From: Yersinia similis
GTDB lineage: Bacteria; Pseudomonadota; Gammaproteobacteria; Enterobacterales; Enterobacteriaceae
Length of the DNA stretch: 64,000 nucleotides
NCBI RefSeq assembly: GCF_001053095.1
Contig: NZ_CGBP01000017.1
Location: forward strand, 1-64,000
Reading direction: 5' to 3'
This document shows, piece after piece, positions 49,549-61,300 of the stretch. A program made the position numbers and the translations under genes. The first letter of the stretch is position 1. Each line of letters begins with the position of its first letter. The notes beneath the pieces were generated by a model. It made no database searches. It saw only the letters and a list, made by a program, of their open reading frames with translations, and had not been told where the DNA came from.

Positions 49549-51612
49549 ATGGGTCAGGAAAAGCTCTATACCGAAAAAGAACTCAGTTGGTTATCTTTTA
49601 ATGAGCGGGTATTGCAGGAAGCGGCGGATAAGAGCAACCCGCTTATTGAGCGGATGCGATTTCTTGGCATTTACTCCAATAATCTGGACGAGTTTTATAA
49701 AGTCCGTTTCGCCGATCTGAAACGGCGTATTCTTATTAACGAAGAGCAAGGCTCTGCCGTGACGTCCCGCCATTTGCTGAAAAAAATTCAGAGCAAAGTG
49801 GTGAAAGCCGATCAAGAATTTGATGGGCTTTATAATGACCTGTTACTGGAAATGGCCCGTAATCAAATCTTTTTGGTGAATGAGCGGCAAATTTCCGAGA
49901 ATCAGCAAATTTGGCTGAAGCAATATTTTAAACAGCATCTGCGTCAACACATTACACCGATCCTGATTAACCATGACACCAATCTGGTTCAGTTTTTAAA
50001 AGATGATTATACCTATCTGGCGGTAGAAATTATTCGCGGACAGGATATTGCCTATGCCCTGCTGGAAATTCCATCAGATAAAGTACCGCGCTTTGTTAAT
50101 TTACCGCCTGAAGCACCTCGCCGTCGCAAGCCAATGATATTACTTGATAATATATTGCGCTTCTGTCTGGATGAAATATTTAAAGGCTTCTTTGATTATG
50201 ATGCGCTGAATGCGTATTCAATGAAAATGACGCGGGATGCCGAATATGATTTGGTGACCGAGATGGAATCAAGCCTCTTGGAATTGATGTCATCCAGCCT
50301 AAAACAACGTCTGACAGCCGAACCCGTGCGTTTTGTTTACCAGCGGGATATGCCCGATGAAATGGTCGAACTCCTGCGTAATAAATTGGGTATATCTAAC
50401 GATGATTCCGTGATCGCCGGTGGTCGTTACCATAATTTTAAAGACTTTATCAACTTCCCCAATGTAGGTAAAAGTAATCTGGTTAACCGGCCAATGCCAC
50501 GCCTGCGCCATGTCTGGTTTGATAAATTCCGTAACGGTTTTGATGCCATCCGCGAACAGGATGTGCTGCTGTACTACCCGTATCATACCTTTGAACATGT
50601 GCTGGAGTTATTACGGCAAGCCTCGTTCGACCCAAGCGTATTGGCGATTAAAATCAATATTTATCGGGTTGCCAAAGATTCGCGCATTATCGAATCGATG
50701 ATCCATGCCGCTCATAACGGCAAAAAGGTAACGGTAGTCGTGGAGTTGCAGGCTCGCTTTGATGAAGAGGCCAATATTCATTGGGCTAAAAGTCTGACAG
50801 CGGCCGGAGTACACGTTATTTTCTCTGCGCCAGGCCTCAAAATTCATGCCAAGCTTTTCCTGATTTCTCGCCTTGAGAATGATGAAATCGTGCGTTATGC
50901 CCATATTGGCACCGGCAATTTTAACGAGAAGACCGCCAGAATTTATACCGACTATTCGTTGCTAACGGCAGATTCCCGGATTACCAATGAAGTGCGCCGG
51001 GTATTTAACTTTATTGAAAATCCCTATCGCCCGGTTAAGTTCGATAATCTGATGGTTTCACCACAGAATTCGCGCTTAATGTTATATCAGTTGATTGATC
51101 AGGAAATTATCCACGCACAGGCCGGTGAAAGTGCGGGTATTACCCTAAAAATAAATAATTTAGTGGATAAAGGTCTGGTAGATAGGTTATATAGCGCCTC
51201 CAGTGCTGGCGTCAAAATACGTCTATTGGTGCGCGGCATGTGTTCATTAATCCCGAATATGCCGGGTATCAGCGATAATATTCAGGTCACCAGTATTGTT
51301 GATCGCTTTTTAGAGCATGATCGTGTGTACGTTTTTGAGAATAAAGGCGACAAGCTGGTTTATCTCTCCTCTGCGGACTGGATGACCCGTAATATTGACT
51401 ACCGAATTGAAGTAGCCGTTTCGTTGTTGGATCCAAAATTGAAGCAGCGGGTGCTGGATATCTTAGAGATATTATTCAACGACACCGTCAAAGCCCGTTA
51501 TATTGATAAAGAGCTGAGTAATCGTTATGTACCGCGTGGAAACCGGCGCAAGGTACGTGCACAGATTGCTATCTATGATTATTTAAAAGCACTGGAACAA
51601 CCGGAGCAGTAG
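49549..51612 (+). CDS. ppk: Ppk1, polyphosphate kinase
   Basis: Membrane-associated enzyme polymerising the gamma-phosphate of ATP to polyphosphate. It has 687 residues from the ATG at 49549 (E. coli 688); the longer frame from 49462 has no family support. Domains: N ([17 protein letters not shown]), H, and two phospholipase-D-like C domains with the histidines in LKIHAKLFL (autophosphorylated His), [19 protein letters not shown] and [12 protein letters not shown]. Ten bases before ppx, with which it forms an operon; divergent from pstC. Confidence 0.98.
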   Translation: MGQEKLYTEKELSWLSFNERVLQEAADKSNPLIERMRFLGIYSNNLDEFYKVRFADLKRRILINEEQGSAVTSRHLLKKIQSKVVKADQEFDGLYNDLLLEMARNQIFLVNERQISENQQIWLKQYFKQHLRQHITPILINHDTNLVQFLKDDYTYLAVEIIRGQDIAYALLEIPSDKVPRFVNLPPEAPRRRKPMILLDNILRFCLDEIFKGFFDYDALNAYSMKMTRDAEYDLVTEMESSLLELMSSSLKQRLTAEPVRFVYQRDMPDEMVELLRNKLGISNDDSVIAGGRYHNFKDFINFPNVGKSNLVNRPMPRLRHVWFDKFRNGFDAIREQDVLLYYPYHTFEHVLELLRQASFDPSVLAIKINIYRVAKDSRIIESMIHAAHNGKKVTVVVELQARFDEEANIHWAKSLTAAGVHVIFSAPGLKIHAKLFLISRLENDEIVRYAHIGTGNFNEKTARIYTDYSLLTADSRITNEVRRVFNFIENPYRPVKFDNLMVSPQNSRLMLYQLIDQEIIHAQAGESAGITLKINNLVDKGLVDRLYSASSAGVKIRLLVRGMCSLIPNMPGISDNIQVTSIVDRFLEHDRVYVFENKGDKLVYLSSADWMTRNIDYRIEVAVSLLDPKLKQRVLDILEILFNDTVKARYIDKELSNRYVPRGNRRKVRAQIAIYDYLKALEQPEQ

Positions 51613-51622
51613 ACCTAACACT

Positions 51623-53179
51623 ATGCCGCTAACCAATAATTCGACTACCAAACCGCAGGAAATTGCCGCCATCGATCTTGGCTCTAACAGTTTCCATATG
51701 GTCATTGCCCGTATCGTCAACGGCGCTTTGCAAGTTTTAGGACGTCTGAAACAACGCGTGCATCTGGCCGATGGCCTGGATAGCAATAATATGCTCAGTG
51801 AAGAGGCTATCGAACGTGGTCTGGCCTGTCTGGCCCTGTTTGCTGAACGTTTACAGGGGTTCTCCCCAGATAACGTGTGTATCGTCGGGACTCACTCCCT
51901 GCGGCAAGCGGCCAACGCAGAGACATTCCTCAAACGTGCCGCTGAGGTTATCCCTTATCCCATTGAAATTATCTCGGGCCAGGAAGAGGCGCGCCTGATT
52001 TTTATGGGCGTTGAACACACCCAACCGGAGAAGGGCCGCAAGCTGGTTATCGACATCGGTGGCGGGTCGACAGAAATGGTGATTGGCGAAGACTTTGAGC
52101 CATTGCTGGTAGAGAGCCGCCGTATGGGCTGCGTCAGTTTTGCTCAACAGTTTTTCCCTGGTGGTGAAATCAGCAAGAATAATTTCAGGCGTGCGCGTCT
52201 GGCCGCCGCACAAAAGTTGGAAAATCTGGCATGGCAATACCGGATCCAAGGCTGGCAATATGCGCTGGGTGCGTCTGGCACCATTAAAGCCACCTATGAA
52301 GTCTTGGTTGAAATGGGTGAAAAAGACGGTTTGATCACGCCTGAACGGCTGGAAATGCTGGTTGAAAATGTCCTGCAATTCAAGCAATTTTCAGCCCTGA
52401 GCCTGCCGGGGCTTTCGGAGGATCGCCAATCTGTATTTGTTCCGGGGCTGGCTATTCTCTGTGGCGTATTCGACGCATTAGCCATCAAAACATTACGTTT
52501 ATCTGACGGTGCGCTACGTGAAGGTGTGCTGTATGAAATGGAAGGCCGCTTCCGCCATCAGGATATCCGTCAACGTACCGCCAAGAGTTTGGCAGACCAC
52601 TACAATATTGATCGTGAACAAGCCCGTCGGGTGCTGGAAACCACGGAGCAACTGTATACCCAGTGGTTGGCACAAAATACCAAGCTGGTGCAGCCCCAAC
52701 TGGAAGCATTATTGAAATGGGCGGCGATGCTGCATGAAGTTGGCCTGAGCATTAATCACAGCGGCATGCATCGTCATTCGGCCTATATTTTGCAAAATAC
52801 GAATTTACCGGGCTTCAATCAGGAGCAGCAAACCCTGTTGGCAACGTTGGTCCGAATGCACCGTAAAGCTATCAAATTGGATGAATTGCCACGCCTGAAT
52901 TTATTCAAGAAGAAATACTATTTGCCATTAATTCAATTATTACGTCTGAGCACATTGCTGAATAATCAACGCCAATCCACCACCACACCAGAAAGCCTGC
53001 GGTTGATAACCGACGACAGTCACTGGACATTGCGTTTTCCACAGGGTTATTTGACGCAAAATAGCCTGGTACAACTGGATTTCGAACGTGAACAGGCCTA
53101 CTGGGATGATGTTGTGGGGTGGAAGCTGATTATTGAAGAAGAGCCGGATGAAGCTGCGGAAGTGGCCCCTAAAGAGTGA
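51623..53179 (+). CDS. ppx: Ppx, exopolyphosphatase
   Basis: Processive exopolyphosphatase (also acting on pppGpp) of the sugar-kinase/Hsp70-actin superfamily; 518 residues (E. coli 513). ATPase-fold motifs [17 protein letters not shown] near residue 15 and [15 protein letters not shown] near residue 145 are conserved, as is the HD-like C-terminal domain ([21 protein letters not shown]). The ATG is at 51623, directly after ppk, so synthesis and breakdown of polyphosphate are coexpressed. Confidence 0.97.
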   Translation: MPLTNNSTTKPQEIAAIDLGSNSFHMVIARIVNGALQVLGRLKQRVHLADGLDSNNMLSEEAIERGLACLALFAERLQGFSPDNVCIVGTHSLRQAANAETFLKRAAEVIPYPIEIISGQEEARLIFMGVEHTQPEKGRKLVIDIGGGSTEMVIGEDFEPLLVESRRMGCVSFAQQFFPGGEISKNNFRRARLAAAQKLENLAWQYRIQGWQYALGASGTIKATYEVLVEMGEKDGLITPERLEMLVENVLQFKQFSALSLPGLSEDRQSVFVPGLAILCGVFDALAIKTLRLSDGALREGVLYEMEGRFRHQDIRQRTAKSLADHYNIDREQARRVLETTEQLYTQWLAQNTKLVQPQLEALLKWAAMLHEVGLSINHSGMHRHSAYILQNTNLPGFNQEQQTLLATLVRMHRKAIKLDELPRLNLFKKKYYLPLIQLLRLSTLLNNQRQSTTTPESLRLITDDSHWTLRFPQGYLTQNSLVQLDFEREQAYWDDVVGWKLIIEEEPDEAAEVAPKE

Positions 53180-53314
53180 TTCGACTCTTATCAAATCGCG
53201 CACCGGGCGGTTGTCATCACCCGGTACGTCAATTGACAGCATGAGCGGTTAAATCATTCGTCGTTAAAACGATCAGCAGTTAAACGATCATTGCTAAGCG
53301 ATAAAACAAAGACT

Positions 53315-53503
53315 ATGCGAAGAAGACCTTCAACTCAATTGACGAAAATTATCTTGCTGGTGAGTTTTCTCATTCTGTTTGGCCGCCTATTGTATGCGGC
53401 AATCGCGTCGATTTCCCATCACCAAGAACGTCAGCCTCAACAAGTCGAGCTGTCGGTGGAGGGCGAGCCTCCTGGCCCGCATCAAACAGACCTTAGCCCG
53501 TAG
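53315..53503 (+). CDS. yfgG: YfgG, small membrane protein
   Basis: A 62-residue protein with basic N-terminus (MRRRPSTQLTK) and one membrane helix (IILLVSFLILFGRLLYAAIA), matching E. coli YfgG (63 aa), which has been linked to metal (nickel/cobalt) stress tolerance. It is in the same place, after ppx; the E. coli neighbour yfgF is absent. The ATG at 53315 fits better than the frame from 53291. Confidence 0.85.
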   Translation: MRRRPSTQLTKIILLVSFLILFGRLLYAAIASISHHQERQPQQVELSVEGEPPGPHQTDLSP

Positions 53504-53553
53504 ATTTGGTGCCCCCCCTACGCCCTTAGAATGTTTAGATCCAAGGACACATT

Positions 53554-55029
53554 ATGCCCGTGCCTATTATTCCAGTGTCGCTTTCTGCCGCTGCCAAAAA
53601 GAATGCCAAAATCAACACTAAAAAACTGGCCGAAATACGCGAAAGAATACTCTCCCTCTTATTAAATAATCGAGCATTGGTTGACGGTATTTTGGGCCGT
53701 CAGGAAGAGCGGGAAAATCTCAGTGATGAACAACTGCTGGACCAAACCGCAGAAATAAAAACCTTGCTCGATGACCTACATGCAGCGGATCTCGCCGATT
53801 TACTGGAAGCATTGCCCAACGACGAACGTTTGGCGCTCTGGCGCTTGGTTAAAAATGAGAAGCGCGGCCAAACGCTGGTTGAAGTCTCTGAGACCGTGTG
53901 GGATACCCTGATCAAAGAGATGAGCGATAAAGATCTGTTAAAAGCCATGCGCACCTTGCATGTGGATGAACAGGCTTATCTGGCCGAATATTTACCGCGT
54001 AACCTGATGGGTCGCTTGCTGACCTCATTGGATCCGGATCAACGGGCCAGAGTTCGTGAAGTGATTCAGTATGGCCGTGACAGTGTCGGCCAAATGATGG
54101 ATTTTGAGCTGGTCACCGTCCGCAAGGATATTACGCTGGCGACCGTGCAACGCTATTTGCGCTATCGGAAACGTATCCCTGACGCCACAGATAAACTGTT
54201 TGTTATTGATCGCAAAAATACGTTACTCGGCGAATTACCCCTGACATCAATTCTGCTCAATGCACCGAACACCTTGGTTTCTGAGGTGATGGATCAAAAT
54301 CCGACTACGTTCCAACCAGAGCAGAAAGCCGAAGATGCTGCGGGTGCCTTTGAACGTTATGACTTAATCAGCGCCGCCGTTATTGATGCTAAAGGTAAGC
54401 TGATGGGTCGCCTGACCATCGAAGAGATTGTTGACGTGGTTAATGAAGAAAGTGATACCACGCTACGGCGCATGGGGGGGTTAAGCCCGGAAGAGGATGT
54501 GTTCTCCCCGGTAGGCCGCGCTGTACGCACCCGCTGGTCATGGCTGGCGATTAATCTTTGTACTGCATTTGTGGCCTCCAGGGTCATCGGCTTATTTGAA
54601 GATACAATTTCACAATTAGTGGCGCTGGCGGCGTTAATGCCGATTGTCGCCGGTATCGGCGGTAATACCGGCAATCAGACCATTACCATGATTGTTCGCG
54701 CATTGGCTTTACACCATATTCAACAAGGTAGTGTCTCCTTCCTGATGTTAAGAGAATTAGGGGTGGCATTGATTAATGGCCTGGTCTGGGGAGGGATTAT
54801 GGGCCTTGTCACCTACCTGCTGTATGGCGACCCAGCAATGGGGGCAGTGATGACGTTAGCCATGATGCTCAATCTATTAATGGCGGCGGTAATGGGCGTA
54901 ATCATCCCTATGACCATGGCCCGTTTAGGCCGTGACCCGGCGATTGGTTCCAGTGTCATGATCACCGCCATCACTGATACCGGTGGATTCTTCATCTTTT
55001 TAGGTCTCGCCACCCTATTTTTAGTCTAG
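53554..55029 (+). CDS. mgtE: MgtE, magnesium transporter
   Basis: Mg2+-gated magnesium channel/transporter of 491 residues. Order: N-terminal helical domain (ADLADLLEALPNDERLALWRL), two CBS domains (about residues 150-290, for example TLATVQRYLRYRKRIPD and AVIDAKGKLMGRLTIEEIVD) that sense cytosolic Mg2+, a connecting helix, and five C-terminal helices with the pore motif GIGGNTGNQTITMIVR and TDTGGFFIFLGLA. The ATG at 53554 has agga seven bases upstream. E. coli lacks mgtE, so it is a Yersinia-specific gene at this place. Confidence 0.96.
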   Translation: MPVPIIPVSLSAAAKKNAKINTKKLAEIRERILSLLLNNRALVDGILGRQEERENLSDEQLLDQTAEIKTLLDDLHAADLADLLEALPNDERLALWRLVKNEKRGQTLVEVSETVWDTLIKEMSDKDLLKAMRTLHVDEQAYLAEYLPRNLMGRLLTSLDPDQRARVREVIQYGRDSVGQMMDFELVTVRKDITLATVQRYLRYRKRIPDATDKLFVIDRKNTLLGELPLTSILLNAPNTLVSEVMDQNPTTFQPEQKAEDAAGAFERYDLISAAVIDAKGKLMGRLTIEEIVDVVNEESDTTLRRMGGLSPEEDVFSPVGRAVRTRWSWLAINLCTAFVASRVIGLFEDTISQLVALAALMPIVAGIGGNTGNQTITMIVRALALHHIQQGSVSFLMLRELGVALINGLVWGGIMGLVTYLLYGDPAMGAVMTLAMMLNLLMAAVMGVIIPMTMARLGRDPAIGSSVMITAITDTGGFFIFLGLATLFLV

Positions 55030-55170
55030 TGACATTCTCTGCCTACACCATGATCGGAGTCCCCTTAATCCGTAGGCTGGTCGCTGCCCTGATTTGGATA
55101 GCGATCCGCTTGCTCCCGTGTTCACTCTGGGGTAAAGTCGCCCCCCTTTATTTGGCCTGGGGAGCAATTG

Positions 55171-56523
55171 ATGTTCATTGGATTTGACTACGGCACAGCA
55201 AACTGCTCAGTTGCCGTGATGCGGGATGATGCTCCCAAGTTGCTGGCGTTGGAAAATAACGACGTCTATTTACCTTCTATGTTGTGTGCACCAACACGCG
55301 AAGCCGTGAGTGAGTGTCTACATCGTCACTGGCAAGTACCAACGGGTAGCGGCGAAAACCAACAACTATTACGTCGGGCCATCGCGTTCAATCGCGAAGA
55401 AGATATTCCGGTCACTGCCGATAGCCTGATGTTCGGCCTCTCGGCCCTTGCTCAATACATCGAAGACCCCGAAGAGGTTTACTTTGTAAAGTCGCCAAAA
55501 TCCTTTTTAGGCGCTAATGGCCTGAGACCTCAGCAACTGGCACTGTTTGAAGATTTAGTCTGCGCCATGATGTTTCACATCAAGCGTCAGGCAGAATCCG
55601 TTCTGGCATCAGAAATCAGTCAAACGGTCATTGGCCGCCCGGTAAACTTTCAGGGTTCCGGTGGTGAAGAGGCTAACCGGCAGGCGGAAGGGATTTTATT
55701 ACGTGCCGCACAACGTGCCGGTTTCCGTGATATCGCCTTCCAGTTTGAACCGGTTGCTGCGGGTCTGGATTTCGAAGCGACATTAACGGAAGAAAAAACC
55801 GTACTGGTCGTGGATATCGGCGGGGGTACCACCGACTGTTCAGTATTATTGATGGGGCCAAAGTGGCAAGGTCTGGCTGATCGCCAACAGAGCCTGTTGG
55901 GGCATAGCGGCTGCCGTGTTGGGGGTAACGATCTCGACATCATGCTGGCCTTCAAACAATTGATGCCACTGTTTGGGATGGGCGGCGAAACCGAGAAAGG
56001 GATCGCCATGCCGTCCCTACCTTATTGGAATGCGGTTGCCACCAATGATGTCCCGGCACAAAGCGACTTCTACAGCACAGTTAATGGCCGTTTCCTGCGT
56101 GACCTTATCCGTGATGCCGCTAACCCACAGCAAGTTGAACGGCTGCTGAAAGTATATCAACAGCGCCTGAGCTACCGCTTGGTTCGTGCCGCAGAAGAGA
56201 GCAAAATTGCGCTGTCTGAGCAAGAGCAGGTTGCTACAACATTGGATTTTGTTGAAGCCGAATTGGGCCAAATCATCAGCCAGCAGCAACTGGCCGAAGC
56301 GATTAGTCCACCGCTACAACGCATTCAAGAGCAAGTCAGCCTGGCACTGGCCACCAGCCATGTCAAACCCGATGTTATTTACCTGACTGGCGGTAGCGCC
56401 CGCTCTCCGTTACTGCGTGCCGCGCTACAGCAACAATTGCCTGGGATCCCGTTGGTGGGTGGGAACGATTTCGGCTCGGTAACCGCCGGATTGGCCCGTT
56501 GGGCCCAAACCCTGTACCGATAA
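55171..56523 (+). CDS. yegD: YegD, Hsp70-family protein
   Basis: A 450-residue actin-fold ATPase related to DnaK but without the substrate-binding domain; E. coli YegD has the same length. Phosphate loops IGFDYGTANCSVAV (N-terminus) and VVDIGGGTTDCSVLL (near residue 210), and the adenosine motif YLTGGSARSPLLRAAL near the end, are intact. The role as a chaperone is inferred from the family. The ATG at 55171 follows ggag at six bases; the preceding TTG is not needed. In E. coli yegD is also close to the mdtABC region. Confidence 0.95.
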   Translation: MFIGFDYGTANCSVAVMRDDAPKLLALENNDVYLPSMLCAPTREAVSECLHRHWQVPTGSGENQQLLRRAIAFNREEDIPVTADSLMFGLSALAQYIEDPEEVYFVKSPKSFLGANGLRPQQLALFEDLVCAMMFHIKRQAESVLASEISQTVIGRPVNFQGSGGEEANRQAEGILLRAAQRAGFRDIAFQFEPVAAGLDFEATLTEEKTVLVVDIGGGTTDCSVLLMGPKWQGLADRQQSLLGHSGCRVGGNDLDIMLAFKQLMPLFGMGGETEKGIAMPSLPYWNAVATNDVPAQSDFYSTVNGRFLRDLIRDAANPQQVERLLKVYQQRLSYRLVRAAEESKIALSEQEQVATTLDFVEAELGQIISQQQLAEAISPPLQRIQEQVSLALATSHVKPDVIYLTGGSARSPLLRAALQQQLPGIPLVGGNDFGSVTAGLARWAQTLYR

Positions 56524-56539
56524 ATCGCCCCCTTCTGTT

Positions 56540-56572
56540 CACCTCTCAGTGAGTTATCTCGCACTGAGAGGT
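56540..56572 (+). terminator. Terminator-like hairpin after yegD
   Basis: A 10-bp stem (cctctcagtg / cactgagagg), then tgtttcc; it lies about 20 bp past the yegD stop. Confidence 0.65.
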
Positions 56573-56621
56573 GTTTCCTCCCCGAACATCCCTCCAATCA
56601 GTTGTTAATTAAAAAATAACG

Positions 56622-56740
56622 TTAGTGCACAGTTAACTCACTCAGAACTTGATCTAGGGTACTGAGGAAAATATCCGCATGTTGCGTTTCAAAGACTAGC
56701 GGCGGGCAAATTTTCAGTACATTCTCCGCTCTTCATCCAG
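56622..56740 (-). pseudogene. C-terminal remnant of a class-III aminotransferase
   Basis: The reverse strand reads RAENVLKICPPLVFETQHAD and IFLSTLDQVLSELTVH before a stop at 56622. NVLKIxPPLVF-x5-AD-x6-LDxVL is the typical end of pyridoxal-phosphate class-III aminotransferases. A frameshift precedes it (LDEERR in another frame), and the rest of the gene is gone. Confidence 0.6.
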
Positions 56741-56859
56741 CACAAATAATATTCAGGTCTTTGCCGAGAAATAGCCAAAAATTGGTATAGACTTATCGTT
56801 ATCTTCTCCCTTCATGCCGTTTGTAAAGCGGGTCAGACAAACCCTGACACTACTTTCAT

Positions 56860-56877
56860 ATTTCCTCCATTTTTATC
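56860..56877 (+). promoter_or_regulatory. Candidate BaeR box upstream of mdtA
   Basis: atttcctccatttttatc matches 13 of 18 positions of the BaeR box (tttttctccatdattggc), about 97 bp before mdtA. mdtABC is the main BaeSR target in E. coli. Confidence 0.5.
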
Positions 56878-56973
56878 CGGTAATTGCCCGTTAAACTAGT
56901 AACATATCCGAAAACTCAGATACTGCGCCCATGTGGTGCAGATAGTCACGATAAAAAAGGACGCTTCGCCATC

Positions 56974-58305
56974 ATGAAATCTCAATCCAAACGCACTTCC
57001 CGATTATTCGTATTCGTGGGGGTAGTGGTGGCGATCATTGTTGCGGTGCTTGGTTGGCACTACTTCAGTACCACTTCTGATAGCACCTCAGGCGCTCAGC
57101 AGAGTGCCCGCGGTCAGGACACTAGCCATGGTAGCCGCCGTAATATGCCGCTGGCACCGGTGCAAGCCGCAACCGCAACCGAGCAGGAAGTACCACGTTA
57201 TCTCACTGGCTTAGGGACGGTCATTGCCGCCAATACTGTCACGGTAACCAGCCGAGTTGATGGTGAATTGATGGCCCTTCATTTCACCGAAGGGCAGCAG
57301 GTCAAGGCTGGCGACTTACTGGCAGAGATCGACCCCCGCCCTTACGAAGTCCAACTGACGCAGGCTCAGGGGCAGTTGGCAAAAGATCAGGCCACGCTGG
57401 ATAACGCCCGTCGTGATCTGGCCCGTTATCAGAAATTGTCCAAAACTGGCTTGATTTCGCAACAGGAACTGGATACGCAATCTTCGCTGGTACGCCAGAG
57501 CGAGGGCAGTGTGAAAGCCGATCAGGGCGCTATCGACAGCGCCAAGTTGCAACTGACGTATAGCCGTATTACCGCGCCTATCTCCGGCAGAGTTGGCCTG
57601 AAACAAGTGGATGTCGGCAATTATATTACCAGCGGCACGGCCACACCAATTGTGGTGATCACCCAGACACATCCCGTTGATGTGGTCTTTACCCTGCCAG
57701 AAAGCGATATTCCCGCCATTATACAAGCACAGAAAAATGCGGAGAAGACTAATGCCATCGTACCCGTTGAAGCCTGGGATCGGACTAATAAACAGATGCT
57801 GGCACAGGGTTACTTGCTCAGTATTGATAACCAGATTGATACCACGACAGGCACCATTAAACTGAAAGCCCGCTTTAATAATGAAGATGATGTGCTGTTC
57901 CCTAACCAGTTTGTTAACGCCCGTATCAAAGTCGATTTGCTGCAAAATGCTGTCGTGGTGCCCACCGCAGCCGTACAAATGGGCAGCGAAGGTAACTTTG
58001 TCTGGACGTTAGATGATGCCAATAACGTCAGCAAACATCTGATCACCACCGGGATTCAGGATAGCCAACAAGTGGTTATCAACGCAGGCCTGAACGCTGG
58101 GCAACGCGTGGTCACCGATGGTATTGACCGCCTGACCGAGGGGGTACAGGTTGAAGTGGTAACACCACGCAGCGCCAATACTGACGTCAATCCAGCCAGT
58201 ACGGAGAAAGCGGCTGCAGAAGCAGAAGGCAGCACCCCGCATCAAGGCCGAGGGCGTCCGGCCAATGCGCCCGCACGTAGCACCACGGCTGCGGAGAAAT
58301 CCTGA
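56974..58305 (+). CDS. mdtA: MdtA, periplasmic adaptor of the MdtABC efflux pump
   Basis: Membrane-fusion protein (443 residues; E. coli 415) linking MdtB/MdtC to TolC. An N-terminal anchor/signal helix ([21 protein letters not shown]) is followed by a variable Ser/Gly-rich linker, the lipoyl-like half-motifs ([31 protein letters not shown] in short conserved blocks), an alpha-hairpin coiled coil ([20 protein letters not shown]) and beta-barrel domain. The C-terminus is longer and richer in Ala/Pro than in E. coli. The ATG at 56974 is chosen by homology. Its stop overlaps the mdtB ATG. Confidence 0.96.
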   Translation: MKSQSKRTSRLFVFVGVVVAIIVAVLGWHYFSTTSDSTSGAQQSARGQDTSHGSRRNMPLAPVQAATATEQEVPRYLTGLGTVIAANTVTVTSRVDGELMALHFTEGQQVKAGDLLAEIDPRPYEVQLTQAQGQLAKDQATLDNARRDLARYQKLSKTGLISQQELDTQSSLVRQSEGSVKADQGAIDSAKLQLTYSRITAPISGRVGLKQVDVGNYITSGTATPIVVITQTHPVDVVFTLPESDIPAIIQAQKNAEKTNAIVPVEAWDRTNKQMLAQGYLLSIDNQIDTTTGTIKLKARFNNEDDVLFPNQFVNARIKVDLLQNAVVVPTAAVQMGSEGNFVWTLDDANNVSKHLITTGIQDSQQVVINAGLNAGQRVVTDGIDRLTEGVQVEVVTPRSANTDVNPASTEKAAAEAEGSTPHQGRGRPANAPARSTTAAEKS

Positions 58306-61300
58306 TGCAAGTGATGCCTCCAACACCCGGTGGCGGGCCGTCACGGCTGTTTATTCTGCGCCCGGTCGCCACCACATTATTTATGATCGCGATTTTACTG
58401 GCCGGGATTATCGGTTACCGCGCCTTGCCGGTCTCGGCCCTGCCAGAGGTCGATTACCCAACCATTCAGGTGGTGACGCTCTACCCTGGGGCTAGCCCGG
58501 ATGTCGTGACATCGTCGATTACCGCCCCGCTGGAACGCCAGTTCGGCCAAATGTCCGGCCTAAAACAGATGGCCTCCCAAAGCTCGGGTGGCGCATCAGT
58601 CATTACCTTGCAATTCCAGCTCACACTGCCGCTGGATGTGGCAGAACAAGAAGTGCAGGCCGCCATTAATGCGGCGACCAACCTGCTGCCTTCCGACCTG
58701 CCCTATCCACCGATTTACAATAAAGTGAATCCCGCGGATCCACCCATCCTAACGCTGGCCGTAACCGCGACCGCCATCCCCATGACGCAAGTGGAAGACA
58801 TGGTGGAAACCCGCATTGCGCAGAAAATTTCACAGGTCACGGGTGTCGGTTTAGTCACCTTATCCGGTGGTCAACGCCCGGCGGTACGGGTGAAATTAAA
58901 TGCGCCTGCCGTGGCGGCACTGGGGCTGGACAGCGAGACTATTCGCACCGCCATCAGTAATGCCAACGTCAATTCCGCCAAAGGCAGTTTGGATGGGCCA
59001 ACCCGTTCGGTGACCCTGTCAGCCAATGATCAGATGAAGTCCGCCGAAGATTACCGTGACCTAATCATCGCCTACCAAAACGGTGCGCCCATCCGCTTAC
59101 AAGATGTCGCCACCATTGAACAAGGGGCGGAAAATAACAAACTGGCCGCCTGGGCCAATACTCAATCAGCGATTGTGCTGAATATCCAACGTCAACCTGG
59201 GGTCAATGTGATCGCCACCGCTGACAGTATTCGCGAAATGCTGCCTGAGCTGATTAAAAGCCTGCCCAAATCGGTTGATGTCAAGGTGCTGACCGACCGC
59301 ACCAGCACCATCCGGGCCTCGGTCAATGATGTGCAATTCGAGTTACTGCTGGCCATTGTACTGGTCGTGATGGTGATTTATCTATTTCTGCGTAATGCCG
59401 CCGCAACCATTATTCCCAGTATCGCAGTGCCGTTATCGCTGGTCGGTACCTTCGCCGCCATGTATTTTCTGGGCTTTTCGATCAATAACCTGACATTGAT
59501 GGCCCTCACCATCGCCACCGGTTTTGTGGTGGATGACGCTATCGTGGTGATTGAAAATATCTCCCGTTATATCGAAAAGGGAGAGAAGCCGCTCGATGCC
59601 GCGTTGAAGGGAGCCGGTGAGATCGGTTTTACCATTATTTCACTGACCTTCTCATTGATTGCCGTGTTAATTCCTCTGCTGTTTATGGGGGATATCGTTG
59701 GCCGGTTGTTCCGCGAATTTGCCGTAACGCTGGCGGTCGCTATCCTGATCTCGGCGGTGGTCTCCCTGACCCTGACACCGATGATGTGCGCACGAATGCT
59801 CAGCTATGAGTCACTGCGTAAACAAAACCGCCTGTCCCGTGCCAGTGAGAAATTCTTTGACTGGGTGATCGCCCATTATGCTGTCGGCCTGAAAAAAGTC
59901 CTCAATCATCCGTGGCTGACCCTAAGTGTCGCGTTCAGTACTCTGGTACTGACAGTGATACTTTACTTGCTGATCCCAAAAGGCTTTTTCCCGTTGCAAG
60001 ACAACGGGCTGATTCAAGGGACACTGGAAGCGCCGCAATCTGTTTCGTTCAGTAATATGGCCGAACGGCAGCAGCAGGTAGCCGCCATTATCCTCAAAGA
60101 TCCGGCCGTAGAAAGCCTGACCTCGTTTGTCGGCGTTGATGGCACCAATGCCACCCTCAACAATGGCCGTTTGCAGATAAACCTTAAGCCGTTGAGTGAA
60201 CGGGATGATCGCATTCCACAGATTATTATCCGTTTACAGAAGAGTGTCAGTGGGGTGCCTGGCATCAAACTGTATTTGCAGCCAGTACAAGATTTGACCA
60301 TTGATACTCAACTCAGCCGGACACAATACCAGTTCACGCTGCAAGCCACTTCGCTGGAAGAACTCAGTACCTGGGTACCCAAACTGGTCAATGAATTGCA
60401 GCAAAAAGCGCCATTTCAGGATGTAACCAGTGACTGGCAGGATCAGGGGCTGGTGGCGTTTGTTAATGTGGATCGCGACAGCGCCAGCCGTTTGGGCATT
60501 ACCATGGCAGCCATCGACAGCGCCTTATATAACGCCTTTGGTCAACGGCTGATTTCCACCATTTATACACAGGCCAATCAATACCGAGTGGTGTTAGAGC
60601 ATGATGTGCAAGCCACGCCAGGGCTGGCGGCATTCAATGATATTCGTCTGACCGGTAGTGATGGCAAAGGGGTCCCACTGAACAGCATTGCCACCATTGA
60701 AGAGCGCTTTGGGCCACTGTCTATCAACCATTTGAATCAATTCCCGTCAGCAACGGTATCGTTCAATCTGGCGCAGGGCTATTCCCTCGGAGAGGCGGTG
60801 GCCGCAGTGACCTTGGCCGAAAAAGAGATCCAACTGCCTGCGGATATCACCACGCGTTTCCAAGGCTCGACTTTGGCCTTCCAGGCCGCGTTGGGCAGTA
60901 CGCTTTGGCTGATTATTGCCGCCATTGTGGCGATGTATATTGTGCTCGGCGTGTTATATGAAAGTTTTATTCATCCAATTACTATTTTGTCCACCTTACC
61001 GACCGCTGGCGTCGGGGCCTTGTTAGCGTTGATGTTAACCGGCAATGAGCTGGATGTGATTGCCATCATCGGGATTATTTTGTTGATAGGCATCGTGAAA
61101 AAGAACGCCATCATGATGATCGACTTTGCCCTGGCCGCCGAGCGCGATCAGGGGATGACGCCGTATGACGCTATCTATCAAGCCTGTCTACTGCGTTTTC
61201 GCCCGATCCTGATGACCACGCTGGCCGCGCTGTTCGGTGCCTTGCCCTTGATGTTGAGTACCGGTGTCGGTGCCGAACTGCGTCAGCCACTAGGGGTGTG

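Larger units (their letters stand above)
56524..56973. other. yegD-mdtA intergenic region
   Basis: 450 bp holding a small hairpin right after yegD (cctctcagtg / cactgagagg, 56540-56572), a degraded aminotransferase end (56622-56740) on the reverse strand and a BaeR-like site (56860-56877). The remaining sequence shows nothing recognisable. Confidence 0.6.
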
